Below, in pieces: positions 6,509 through 13,538 of a DNA stretch of 16,552 nucleotides. The position numbers and the translations under genes are program-made. The DNA lies in contig JAHRFV010000175.1 of assembly GCA_019084435.1 (NCBI GenBank), positions 1 to 16,552 on the forward strand. The letters are read 5' to 3'. The first letter of the stretch is position 1; each line of letters opens with the position of its first letter. Below the pieces are notes generated by a model. The model was not told the DNA's origin. It made no database searches and saw nothing but the letters and a program-made list of their open reading frames with translations. This DNA is from Dethiosulfatibacter sp. Its GTDB lineage: Bacteria; Bacillota_A; Clostridia; Tissierellales; Dethiosulfatibacteraceae.

Positions 6509-7801
6509 CTATAGGAATAGCCTAATGAGGAAGCTGGCGAGGATCAGCATGAATGCGCCTCCGATACGGGATGAAATCTGTGCAAACGGCATCAGGTCCA
6601 TTCTCTTGGCTGCTGAAAGAACCGCAACGTCTCCTGTTCCGCCCATGTTTGCCATACATAATCCAGCTGTGATTGATGACTCTATCGGGTAGAATCCGAC
6701 CAATCTGCCTACTACAGCCGAACCAACCATTGCGCCAAGAATTGTAACGCCTACCAGCAATATGTATTGAAGCGTAAATGCATCGATAACTTGTTGCAGA
6801 TTTGTATAAGCAACGCCGATACCAACCAATAGCGTTGGTGTCAGATTCTTCATGATAAATTGGAACCACTGGTATGCACTTTCCTCATACTCTGCAGGCA
6901 CTATACCTGTTACCTTGGCTATGGCAACGGCGATGATCATCCATGCATATGAGTGAATAGCTGGTACGAATTTTCCGATAATTCTTCCAAGTACAAAGAA
7001 GGTTACTGCGAATAATAATCCTTTGCCTAACATCTCAAGTTTGATGGCTGCTCTTGTTTCTTTTATGTCCGCTTTCTGCTCCTTATTTGAAGAACTTATA
7101 ATCAATTCACCTTCACCTGTCAGTTCAGGTCTTTTCTTGCCAAGCCTATCCAACAATCCACCTGCAACTATTGCCATAGCATTACCCATTGCTACTGCAG
7201 GAATCATAACTGAAAGCATGTCGGCGGGATCCCTGCTGAGAGCCTCACCAAATATATTAGATAATGGAACCGCTCCTGCGCCCATACCGCCACCCATGAT
7301 GGGTACTCCGATATAAAGGATGGCTTCCGTTGCGCCATATCCGATTAATGCGCCAACAAGACCTACCGCTGAAAGAGCTACCAATACACCACCGATGATT
7401 GCCGGCAGGTATCTAACTGCGGCTCTGATAAGCAGTTGCTTGTTCATTCCCAGAATACTACCAGCTATCAACGCTGCGATGTAAAAATCTAAAAATCCTT
7501 CACCTCTCATGAAATTGCTCATGATTGTTACTGCTGATTCTGGAAAAATCTTGTAAGTTGCCAATGCTGCAGAGCCAAAGATGATAACAATCGGTCCTCC
7601 ACCAAGGAATGTTTTTACGATTGGCAGATGTGACCCAATCTCGTTTAAAATAGCCCCCACGATCATCATCAGTGCAAATGCACCTATCATTCCAGCAGGT
7701 AAAACACCCATGTAGGTACCAATCAGAACGACTGCTGTCAAAACCCCAAAAATAGGCAATGAAATACCCATAATTCTGTAGCCTGTTGCTTCAGTTGACA
7801 T
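6509..7801 (-). CDS. 2-hydroxycarboxylate transporter (2HCT/CitS-MaeN family)
   Basis: This 430-residue polytopic membrane protein fits the 2HCT family of Na+ or H+ symporters and exchangers for citrate, malate and lactate. It has many hydrophobic helices in two halves joined by a charged cytoplasmic loop (about 218-258). Each half has a glycine-rich re-entrant loop, GGMGAG (171-176) and GGTGD (387-391). The end of the second half, FAQISSRIGG (406-415), carries a family-conserved arginine. The start at 7801 has GGAGG 7 nt upstream. It is the first gene of the operon, so the acid it imports is probably the substrate of the hydro-lyase or the malic enzyme. Specificity among citrate, malate and analogues cannot be read from the sequence alone. 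Confidence 0.9.
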   Translation of the reverse strand: MSTEATGYRIMGISLPIFGVLTAVVLIGTYMGVLPAGMIGAFALMMIVGAILNEIGSHLPIVKTFLGGGPIVIIFGSAALATYKIFPESAVTIMSNFMRGEGFLDFYIAALIAGSILGMNKQLLIRAAVRYLPAIIGGVLVALSAVGLVGALIGYGATEAILYIGVPIMGGGMGAGAVPLSNIFGEALSRDPADMLSVMIPAVAMGNAMAIVAGGLLDRLGKKRPELTGEGELIISSSNKEQKADIKETRAAIKLEMLGKGLLFAVTFFVLGRIIGKFVPAIHSYAWMIIAVAIAKVTGIVPAEYEESAYQWFQFIMKNLTPTLLVGIGVAYTNLQQVIDAFTLQYILLVGVTILGAMVGSAVVGRLVGFYPIESSITAGLCMANMGGTGDVAVLSAAKRMDLMPFAQISSRIGGAFMLILASFLIRLFL

Positions 7802-7812
7802 AAAACTTCCTC

Positions 7813-7833
7813 CTTGAAAATTATATTTTCAAG
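7813..7833. promoter_or_regulatory. Perfect 9-bp-arm palindrome before the 2HCT gene
   Basis: CTTGAAAAT-TAT-ATTTTCAAG is a perfect inverted repeat 12 bp before the start codon. On the minus strand its centre holds a TATAAT (7820-7825), and its downstream end (AAG) runs into the AAGGAGG Shine-Dalgarno. It may be an operator over a -10 box, or an RNA hairpin that affects ribosome access. No regulator gene lies beside this operon. Confidence 0.6.
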
Positions 7834-8150
7834 CCGTATACATCCAACACCATTAATAAATCAGAAAAGTCCAAAATTTCTTATCGTATCAACAGAGTTG
7901 CTTTGGTGTTTTTTGAGATGTGCGGCATGATTTCAAAGTGATTCTTTGAATTTGCAAACCTTTTCTTGATTATACAATTATTTATTACAAAAAAGTCATT
8001 TAAGAATTAACTAAAATGTTTTTCAACTTTAAAAAATACTGACTATATTTTAACAATAACTACAAACTGTAGATTATTCTCGAAAAACATTCTATAATAA
8101 GGTAAGTGTTATATTGACTAAATCAACTGATTTCTGAGAGGTGAATAGGA
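7834..8150. promoter_or_regulatory. Divergent intergenic control region
   Basis: This AT-rich region separates the minus-strand 2HCT operon from the plus-strand NTF2-like/SDR pair and shows no convincing coding frame. It contains an inverted repeat TTCAAAG-TGATT-CTTTGAA (7932-7950). A minus-strand TATAAT at 7969-7974 lacks a good -35. A second inverted repeat CTACA-AAC-TGTAG lies at 8060-8072, and a plus-strand TATAAT at 8093-8098 has only a weak -35. The repeats are candidate operator sites. Confidence 0.55.
8060..8098 (+). promoter_or_regulatory. Candidate promoter and operator of the NTF2-like/SDR pair
   Basis: A perfect TATAAT (8093-8098) lies 53 bp before the start of the first gene. 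The -35 position (about 8070-8075) is a poor match to consensus and falls on the inverted repeat CTACA-AAC-TGTAG. A weak -35 covered by a dyad suggests an activator- or repressor-controlled promoter. Confidence 0.45.
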
Positions 8151-8627
8151 ATGTATGATAAAATTATACCTAGTAATTACTATGAAAATGAATTGAGGGA
8201 ACTGAACGTAGAGAGCGTTCTTGAGCTCTGGTCCCAGACCTATAACACAAAAGGGAAACCAGACTGGTCTCATATCTACCCCTATTATCATGATGACATT
8301 ATTTTCCAGGACTCTATACAGAGAGTTGAAGGCAAGACTGAGTTTATTGCCATGTGTGAACGACTCACTGAGAGGTGTCAAGAGCTTCAAATGGATATCC
8401 ACTCAATTGCGCAAAGCGACAACTTCATCATCATGGATTGGACCATGACCATGTCCTTCAACAAATACCCCAGCACACCTATGTACGGATCTACTAAGCT
8501 CACTCTTCACGAGGATGGCAGAATCATTGGACAAAGGGATTATTACGACCTTTGGGGCGATATTTTCAACGGAATACCCTATTTTAAAAAGACTTACCGA
8601 AAATTTATGCGAAAGAAATTTGGTTAA
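8151..8627 (+). CDS. NTF2-like/SnoaL-fold protein of unknown function
   Basis: This 158-residue protein looks like the SnoaL/NTF2 superfamily of small cone-shaped barrels. It has an N-terminal helix with LELWSQTYNTKG, then HIYPYYHDDIIFQDSIQRVEG, the usual 'substrate or cofactor pocket' segment, and alternating strands ending in GRIIGQRDYYDLWGDIF. Members act as isomerases, cyclases or hydratases or simply bind ligands, so no reaction is claimed. GAGAGGTG lies 9 nt before the ATG. It is 13 nt upstream of a short-chain dehydrogenase in the same orientation, so the two probably act on one small molecule. The C-terminus is rich in basic residues (KKTYRKFMRKKFG). Confidence 0.82.
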   Translation: MYDKIIPSNYYENELRELNVESVLELWSQTYNTKGKPDWSHIYPYYHDDIIFQDSIQRVEGKTEFIAMCERLTERCQELQMDIHSIAQSDNFIIMDWTMTMSFNKYPSTPMYGSTKLTLHEDGRIIGQRDYYDLWGDIFNGIPYFKKTYRKFMRKKFG

Positions 8628-8640
8628 GTGGAGGTTAATC

Positions 8641-9555
8641 ATGAAATTTGAATGGCCTGAGGAATTAATCTTCATGAAAAACAAAAAGGCTGAGCAAAGG
8701 AAAAGCTCCGCCTCAATGGCTGGAAAGGTTTGTGTCATTACCGGTGCCACTTCAGGTGTTGGTTTTGAAGCTTTGAAAAAGCTTGCTCAGGGAAATGCAG
8801 ATATCATAATGGTGTGCAGAAATCAAGAAAAGGCTAAAAGAATTCGTGAAGACATACAGAAAAAATGGCCTGTCAATATTGATATCGTAATTGCAGATTT
8901 CAGCATTATATCCGATGTGAGAAAGGCTGCTGAGGAAATCCTTAATAAATACAAACAGATACATGTACTTATCAATAGCGCTGGGCTACATTCAACAACA
9001 AGAGTGGAAACCATCGAGGGTCATGAGCAGGTTTTTTGTGTTAATCACCTAGCATCCTTTTTGTTTACTAAGCTTCTTATGGACCGAATGAAAGAAAGCG
9101 CTCCCTCCAGGATTATCCAAGTCAATTCCGAAGGACATCGTTTTAATGGCTTGGACATCAAAGATCTCAATTGGAAAAAACGGTTTTACACGGGACTTAG
9201 AAGCTATGGCGCATCAAAAACAGCCCAGTTGATGACGGTCTGGGAGTTGGCTGATGATTTGCAGGGCTCAGGTGTAACCATCAATGCCTTGCACCCGGGA
9301 GATGTACGGACTAACATAGGCAGCAACAATGGTTGGCTGTATAAATGGTTTCTCCACAATATAACATGGCATAGCTTAAAAGAACCAAGCATATCAGGGG
9401 AAGCCATCTACTACTTGGCAGCCGATCCGGATATGCTTGAAATGAGTGGAAAATTCTATAATCTTACAGTTGAGGAAAAGCCTGCAAAGCATGCGCTAAA
9501 TCGCGAGCTTGGTAAAAAAATATATGACATCTCTATGCAACTGACCGGCCTCTAA
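8641..9555 (+). CDS. Short-chain dehydrogenase/reductase (SDR), retinol-dehydrogenase-like
   Basis: This 304-residue NAD(P)-dependent oxidoreductase has the classical SDR set: TGATSGVG (34-41) for cofactor binding, NSAG (112-115), Asn135, Ser163, and the YxxxK pair Tyr189/Lys193, then PGDVRT (219-224). Arg60 at the end of the second strand suggests NADP preference. The start at 8641 has GTGGAGG 6 nt upstream; the longer open frame to 8515 overlaps the preceding gene and lacks support. A 27-residue N-terminal extension (MKFEWPEEL...) precedes the Rossmann fold. The overall pattern is closest to the retinol dehydrogenase/WW-domain oxidoreductase group, but the substrate is unknown. It forms a two-gene unit with the NTF2-like protein. 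Confidence 0.92.
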   Translation: MKFEWPEELIFMKNKKAEQRKSSASMAGKVCVITGATSGVGFEALKKLAQGNADIIMVCRNQEKAKRIREDIQKKWPVNIDIVIADFSIISDVRKAAEEILNKYKQIHVLINSAGLHSTTRVETIEGHEQVFCVNHLASFLFTKLLMDRMKESAPSRIIQVNSEGHRFNGLDIKDLNWKKRFYTGLRSYGASKTAQLMTVWELADDLQGSGVTINALHPGDVRTNIGSNNGWLYKWFLHNITWHSLKEPSISGEAIYYLAADPDMLEMSGKFYNLTVEEKPAKHALNRELGKKIYDISMQLTGL

Positions 9556-9572
9556 TCATCAACAGGGTTCTT

Positions 9573-9606
9573 GGATTCAGGTGGCGTTTCAAACGCTATC
9601 TGAACC
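9573..9606 (+). other. Strong hairpin in the 9556-9676 interval
   Basis: TTCAG(GTG)GCGTT pairs with AACGC(TAT)CTGAA around a 3-nt loop, with two wobble pairs and an extra GG/CC pair beyond a bulged A. No T-run follows. It lies 18 bp after the SDR stop and 25 bp before a second hairpin. Confidence 0.7.
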
Positions 9607-9631
9607 TTAGAAACCGTTATCCAGGGACTCT

Positions 9632-9676
9632 ACAGTGCTTATCTCCCACTTATAGAAGTGGGAGTCTTAGCACTGT
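9632..9676. other. Two-tier hairpin between convergent genes; possible terminator or IS200/IS605-type end
   Basis: The outer arms ACAGTGCT (9632-9639) and AGCACTGT (9669-9676) enclose a small internal loop and a perfect inner stem CTCCCACTT-ATAG-AAGTGGGAG (9643-9664). It sits tail-to-tail between the SDR gene and the flavoprotein gene and overlaps the latter's stop codon. There is no T-run on either strand. It may still act as a two-way transcription barrier. Such a hairpin preceded by another one also resembles the right end of IS200/IS605-type elements; that reading is a hypothesis. Confidence 0.75.
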
Positions 9677-11292
9677 TAGTCATCGGATAGCAGCTTGTTG
9701 ACTTTATCCGCTGCTATTTTACCTGTCATAATTGATATGGGCAAACCGGCTGGGCTATAGGACCACTGTCCAGCCTGAAAAACATCCGATATAGGTGTCA
9801 AAACCGAATCTGTCACTCGAGGCATTTTATTGACAGCCGGAATAGGTCTGTTTGTAAAAGCCCAACCTGTAATAGCGCCGTCGGAATTACCTGTTATTCT
9901 TTCTATAGTCAAGGGAGTTGAGGAAAAACTATCTATGGTTTTCTCCTTGATTCCCTTATATATTGTTGCATTAAGCACCTCAATGATATGCTTTTCGCTT
10001 ATCTGCTTGAACTCGTCATACCATCCCATCTCTTTTATATGTTTGACTAAAGAATGCTCAAAAAGCGTACTGATAATCAGACCGGTTTTACCCTCCGGTG
10101 CCATTTTGGGGTCTCTAAGCACTGGAATTGAAATCTCATAGGTAGTAAGTCTGTAGTATCTCTCAAGCCATGACAGCAACTCTGATTTATCAGTTATGTA
10201 CCTATGTTTAGTGTCATGATCACCTTTGGTCATTAACTCTTCTATTGTGACATTAAACAGCCCGTCTTTGTAAGGTGTGTAGAAAAAATGTGGGTTTGAG
10301 ATTTTTTTGAAATATTCAGGCTCAATATCCACTGTAAGATATAGAGTGTGCACTGAGTCTCCACCGACCTTATCCTTCAATAGGCTCTTTCGATCTAGAA
10401 TATTTTTTCTCACTGTATCGTCTTTTATTGAATCAGTATTTATAGCATCATATAAACGCTTCTGGTCCGCAGCCCAGATTAGCTTTTTATAGCTATATAC
10501 ATTTCCATTAGAGTCAACTGCTACTTTCTTTTCGTCATCAATTGACTGTATAGTTGTTTCCTTTAGTATGATGCCATGATTTGCTATGATAAGCTCTGCC
10601 ATTTTTTCCGTCAGCGTACCTGTTCCCCCTTTGGGATATTGGTAGTCAAGATATAGACTGAAGTAGCTTAGGGCAAAAAAAGCCGGCGTCTCTTTGAAAA
10701 AATGCTGGTCGATCATATTAATGAGGCTTTGATTGTCGGAGAACTTTGTCAGATATTCTTCTATAGGCTGATCAAGTTTGATAATCTTTCTTATAGTTTT
10801 CAGATACTTGAATAACCAAGGTATAAGCGTTTTGAAAAGGTATCTCTTATCATTTTTCAGGTCCATAAAGAGTGGATTATCAATGCCATACAACACATCC
10901 ATATAATTCATTATGATTCCTATTTCTTTAATGATTTCCTTTATATCTTCTTTGTTGTCAGGAAATTGGGTTTCCAACATTCTCTGATAATCTGATAAAC
11001 TGCTCTTTGTCTCCACACTGACAACTGCATCCTCCATACCAACAGACACATAGCTTTTTTTGAATTCAATATCCAAGCCTAGCCCTTTGACCATAGGAAG
11101 CAATACCCCGGAATTCTCCATGGCTCTTATGCCGCCGTCAAAACGGAAGTCCTTATAATTAAATGAATTGACTAATCCACCAATCCATTTTTCTTTTTCA
11201 CAAATCAAAACCCTATGGCCTTCCTTGCTGATAAATGCACCTGCTGTTAATCCTGCAATTCCGCCACCTACGATTACAACATCGTAAATCAT
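9676..11292 (-). CDS. FAD-dependent oxidoreductase of the phytoene desaturase/carotenoid isomerase-like family
   Basis: This 538-residue flavoprotein starts with YDVVIVGGGIAGLTAG, a dinucleotide-binding motif (GGGIAG about 9-14), followed by an acidic residue and GG in CEKEKWIGGL. Near the C-terminus VFQAGQWSYSPAGLPISIMT is the second FAD-contacting segment of the family. The start at 11292 is preferred over 11322 because TGGGGGT lies 6 nt upstream and the nucleotide-binding strand should begin at the N-terminus. No other carotenoid genes are nearby, and many bacterial relatives (COG1233) act on unknown lipids, so no substrate is assigned. It has its own promoter, downstream of the lysR stop, and its stop codon is part of the 9632-9676 hairpin. 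Confidence 0.88.
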   Translation of the reverse strand: MIYDVVIVGGGIAGLTAGAFISKEGHRVLICEKEKWIGGLVNSFNYKDFRFDGGIRAMENSGVLLPMVKGLGLDIEFKKSYVSVGMEDAVVSVETKSSLSDYQRMLETQFPDNKEDIKEIIKEIGIIMNYMDVLYGIDNPLFMDLKNDKRYLFKTLIPWLFKYLKTIRKIIKLDQPIEEYLTKFSDNQSLINMIDQHFFKETPAFFALSYFSLYLDYQYPKGGTGTLTEKMAELIIANHGIILKETTIQSIDDEKKVAVDSNGNVYSYKKLIWAADQKRLYDAINTDSIKDDTVRKNILDRKSLLKDKVGGDSVHTLYLTVDIEPEYFKKISNPHFFYTPYKDGLFNVTIEELMTKGDHDTKHRYITDKSELLSWLERYYRLTTYEISIPVLRDPKMAPEGKTGLIISTLFEHSLVKHIKEMGWYDEFKQISEKHIIEVLNATIYKGIKEKTIDSFSSTPLTIERITGNSDGAITGWAFTNRPIPAVNKMPRVTDSVLTPISDVFQAGQWSYSPAGLPISIMTGKIAADKVNKLLSDD

Positions 11293-11337
11293 GAAATACC
11301 CCCATTTTTGATAAATTGACATACTACTACTAAATAA

Positions 11338-11366
11338 ATTTTAAACCAGATAGCGTCTATTGTCTA
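11338..11366 (-). promoter_or_regulatory. Promoter of the FAD-dependent oxidoreductase gene
   Basis: On the minus strand TAGACA (11361-11366) and TAAAAT (11338-11343) are separated by exactly 17 bp, each 5 of 6 to consensus. The predicted start site is about 40 nt before the ATG. The box lies just after the lysR stop, so the oxidoreductase can be expressed apart from lysR. Confidence 0.65.
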
Positions 11367-11367
11367 G

Positions 11368-12234
11368 TCATTTGCATAGTTTGATAAAATCTTTAGCACC
11401 CCGTGTCAAAAACTTATTCTGATGATAAATGATACTGAATTGTCTATCCAGTTTGATACCTTTTACATTGAATTGACTAATTTCACCTCTATCAATACCA
11501 TCTTTCACCAGCATATGCGGCAATACAGATATGCCCAATTTTGATTTTACAGCACGTACAATTGCCTGCGTGCTTATGCTTTCCCAAGAGATCTCAATTT
11601 CTATACCATGAACACTCATAATGTTATCGAAAAGTTCTCTGACCGCACTTCCTTTCTCCCTCAAAAGAAATTTTTCATTTTTCAATTGTGCCAGCAGAAT
11701 GTTTTTCTTATTTGCAAACGGATGGTCATTTGGACAAATCATCACTAAATAATCATCTGCGAATGGTTTCTTGATGATATTCGAATCGTGGGATTTTCCC
11801 TCAACCATTCCAATATCTATTTGGTTGGTTAAAACATATTCCTGGATTCTAGCCGAATCTTCAATCGTCACTTTTACATCTAACTGAGGATGCATCTTAT
11901 TAAAGTCAATTATATATTGAGGAAGTAGGTAATTCCCTATAGTGATGCTGGCTCCAATATGCAGTATGCCAAGCTCATCAATATTTTTTACTTCCTTTTC
12001 CATGTCCTCAAACAAAGAAACAATATGTGTGGCATATTGCAGAAAGTTTTTACCTGCATCTGTAATGTGTAGCCTCTTCGCTATTCGATCAAATAATTTG
12101 ATGCCGTAGTATTCTTCCAGCTCCGATATTGCAAGGCTGATGGAAGGTTGTGCTATTTTTAATTTTTTCCCTGCGGCAGTCGCGCTGCCGGTTTCAGTAA
12201 TAGCAACAAATATTCTTAAGTGTCTAATAGTCAT
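11368..12234 (-). CDS. LysR-family transcriptional regulator
   Basis: This 288-residue protein has an N-terminal winged helix-turn-helix (about 1-60; FVAITETGSATAAGKKLKIA then QPSISLAISELEEYYG) and a C-terminal substrate-binding domain with the usual start GILHIGAS (about 89-96) and DIGMVEG. The substrate domain is of the CysL-like group. It is divergent from the CHR transporter pair and most probably controls it and itself from the 163-bp shared region, the usual LysR arrangement. The ATG at 12234 has AAAGGAAAG about 7 nt upstream. A minus-strand TATAAT (12256-12261) may be its -10 box, though no good -35 is seen. The effector is unknown. Confidence 0.93.
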   Translation of the reverse strand: MTIRHLRIFVAITETGSATAAGKKLKIAQPSISLAISELEEYYGIKLFDRIAKRLHITDAGKNFLQYATHIVSLFEDMEKEVKNIDELGILHIGASITIGNYLLPQYIIDFNKMHPQLDVKVTIEDSARIQEYVLTNQIDIGMVEGKSHDSNIIKKPFADDYLVMICPNDHPFANKKNILLAQLKNEKFLLREKGSAVRELFDNIMSVHGIEIEISWESISTQAIVRAVKSKLGISVLPHMLVKDGIDRGEISQFNVKGIKLDRQFSIIYHQNKFLTRGAKDFIKLCK

Positions 12235-12296
12235 CGCGCACTTTCCTTTCCTCTTATTATAACAAATTCATTATGAACTATATACAATAATACTAT

Positions 12297-12331
12297 TTTA
12301 CATATATGATTGCAAGTACTATACTATGTAT
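12297..12331 (+). promoter_or_regulatory. Promoter of the CHR transporter pair with overlapping dyad
   Basis: TTTACA (12297-12302) and TATACT (12320-12325) are separated by 17 bp, each 5 of 6 to consensus. The dyad ATAC-TAT-GTAT (12321-12331) overlaps the -10 box and predicted start site. It is a possible target of the divergent LysR regulator, although LysR activator sites usually lie further upstream. Confidence 0.6.
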
Positions 12332-12397
12332 GTGCGCTTTGAGTGAATTTCCTCTTAAATTATTCAGTCTAGTGTTATCAATCTAGGGGAGTCATAA

Positions 12398-12988
12398 ATG
12401 AAATCTAAAAAAACCTTATATTTAAAACTATTTCTATCAACCTTCTATCTCAGTGCTTTCACATTTGGTGGCGGCTTTGTGATTATTCCGCTTATGAGGA
12501 AAAAGTTCGTAGGCGATCTTCATTGGATTGAAGAAGATGACATTATCAATCTAATAACCATCGCTCAATCATCACCTGGCGCAGTCGCCGTCAATGCCTC
12601 AATCTTACTTGGTTATCGAATCGGTAAAATACCCGGAGCACTCATATCAGTACTAGGAACCATCTTACCCCCATTCCTGATTCTCACAGTCATCTCTTTT
12701 TTTTACACATCATTTCGTGACAATATTGTCGTTAGCGCATTGATGAAGGGAATGCAAGCTGGAATTGCGGCAGTCATTATTAATGTTGTGATAGACCTCG
12801 CAAAACATATTTTCAGTGAAAAAAGTTATCCCTCTTTATTCGTTATGCTCGGTTCATTTATTGCTGTTTTTTTCTTTCATGTCAATGTTGTATATATAAT
12901 CCTAACATGTGGTAGCTTAGGTGTATTAACAACATTACTCAATAAGAAAGAAGCTAAAAAAGAGGTGGTCCAATATCATATATCTTGA
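12398..12988 (+). CDS. chrA: CHR-family (chromate transporter-like) membrane protein, N-terminal half subunit
   Basis: This 196-residue protein is one half of a split CHR transporter. It has FGGGFVIIP (23-31) and SPGAVAVN (59-66), the two repeated signatures of the family, plus hydrophobic helices (about 80-105, 113-131 and 143-180). Proteins of this half-size normally come as pairs that form one antiparallel transporter. AGGGGAG lies 6 nt before the ATG. The last 14 nt overlap the inferred start region of the second half. The charged tail KKEAKKEV includes six A in a row in the gene. Chromate export is proven only for some relatives, so the true anion may differ. Confidence 0.92.
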   Translation: MKSKKTLYLKLFLSTFYLSAFTFGGGFVIIPLMRKKFVGDLHWIEEDDIINLITIAQSSPGAVAVNASILLGYRIGKIPGALISVLGTILPPFLILTVISFFYTSFRDNIVVSALMKGMQAGIAAVIINVVIDLAKHIFSEKSYPSLFVMLGSFIAVFFFHVNVVYIILTCGSLGVLTTLLNKKEAKKEVVQYHIS

Positions 12989-13538
12989 ATTATTTCTGGT
13001 CTTTTTAAAGGTAGGATTGTTCAGTATCGGAGGCGGATTGGCCGCACTCCCTCTCATTCAAAACCAAATTGTAGAAATTCATAACTGGCTTAGTTTTGCC
13101 GAATTTACTGACCTGATAACCATTGCACAAATGACGCCCGGACCAATTGCCATTAATTCAGCGACCTTTATAGGCATGCGCATAGCCGGTTTACCAGGTG
13201 CAATCATAGCAACCATCGGATGTATCTTCCCATCAACCATTATTGTCACTGTTTTGGCATACATATATACCAAATATAGTGATCTATCAGTCATCAAAGG
13301 TATCTTATCTGGTCTTAGACCGGTTATTGTAGCACTTATTGGAGCAGCTGGATTAAAAATTCTCCAATTTTCAGTGTTAGGTACTTCAGGCCTCAAATTT
13401 AGTTCGAATACCATCAATTATATATCAATCGCCTTGTTTGTTAGCGCAATATTTGTCCTACGCAAATGGAAACCTAATCCAATTCTTGTGATGTTTGGCT
13501 CGGGAATTATTGGCGGTGTTATCTATTTAATGATTTGA
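12975..13538 (+). CDS. chrA: CHR-family membrane protein, second half subunit, with apparent ATC start
   Basis: The second half has SIGGGLAALP and TPGPIAINSA, the same two signatures as its partner. Family members begin with a pattern like MIYLELFL, and here the frame reads (ATC)IYLELFL with AGAGGTGG 6 nt upstream, so ATC at 12975 sits exactly where ATG is expected (187 residues). The first usual start codon in frame is TTG at 13017, which would delete part of the first helix and leave FSIGGG at the very N-terminus with no ribosome site. Either ATC is used as a rare start, the start codon has mutated, or the base call is wrong. The 3' end overlaps the convergent flavoprotein gene by 12 nt. 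Confidence 0.85.
   Translation: MIYLELFLVFLKVGLFSIGGGLAALPLIQNQIVEIHNWLSFAEFTDLITIAQMTPGPIAINSATFIGMRIAGLPGAIIATIGCIFPSTIIVTVLAYIYTKYSDLSVIKGILSGLRPVIVALIGAAGLKILQFSVLGTSGLKFSSNTINYISIALFVSAIFVLRKWKPNPILVMFGSGIIGGVIYLMI

Noticed and set aside
8403..9407. Minus-strand open frames across the NTF2-like and SDR genes
   Set aside because: They are shadows of plus-strand genes that have clear motifs and ribosome sites.
9643..9664. CRISPR or tandem repeat
   Set aside because: The repeated sequence is a single inverted stem, not spaced direct repeats.
9676..11292. Carotenoid biosynthesis gene crtI
   Set aside because: Only the broad flavoprotein family is supported; no phytoene synthase or other carotenoid gene is nearby.
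12956..12990. Programmed frameshift joining the two CHR halves at the A6 run
   Set aside because: The second frame is +1 relative to the first, and the A6 run is not in register for the usual A-AAA-AAG -1 slip; a correctly spaced ribosome site supports a separate start instead.
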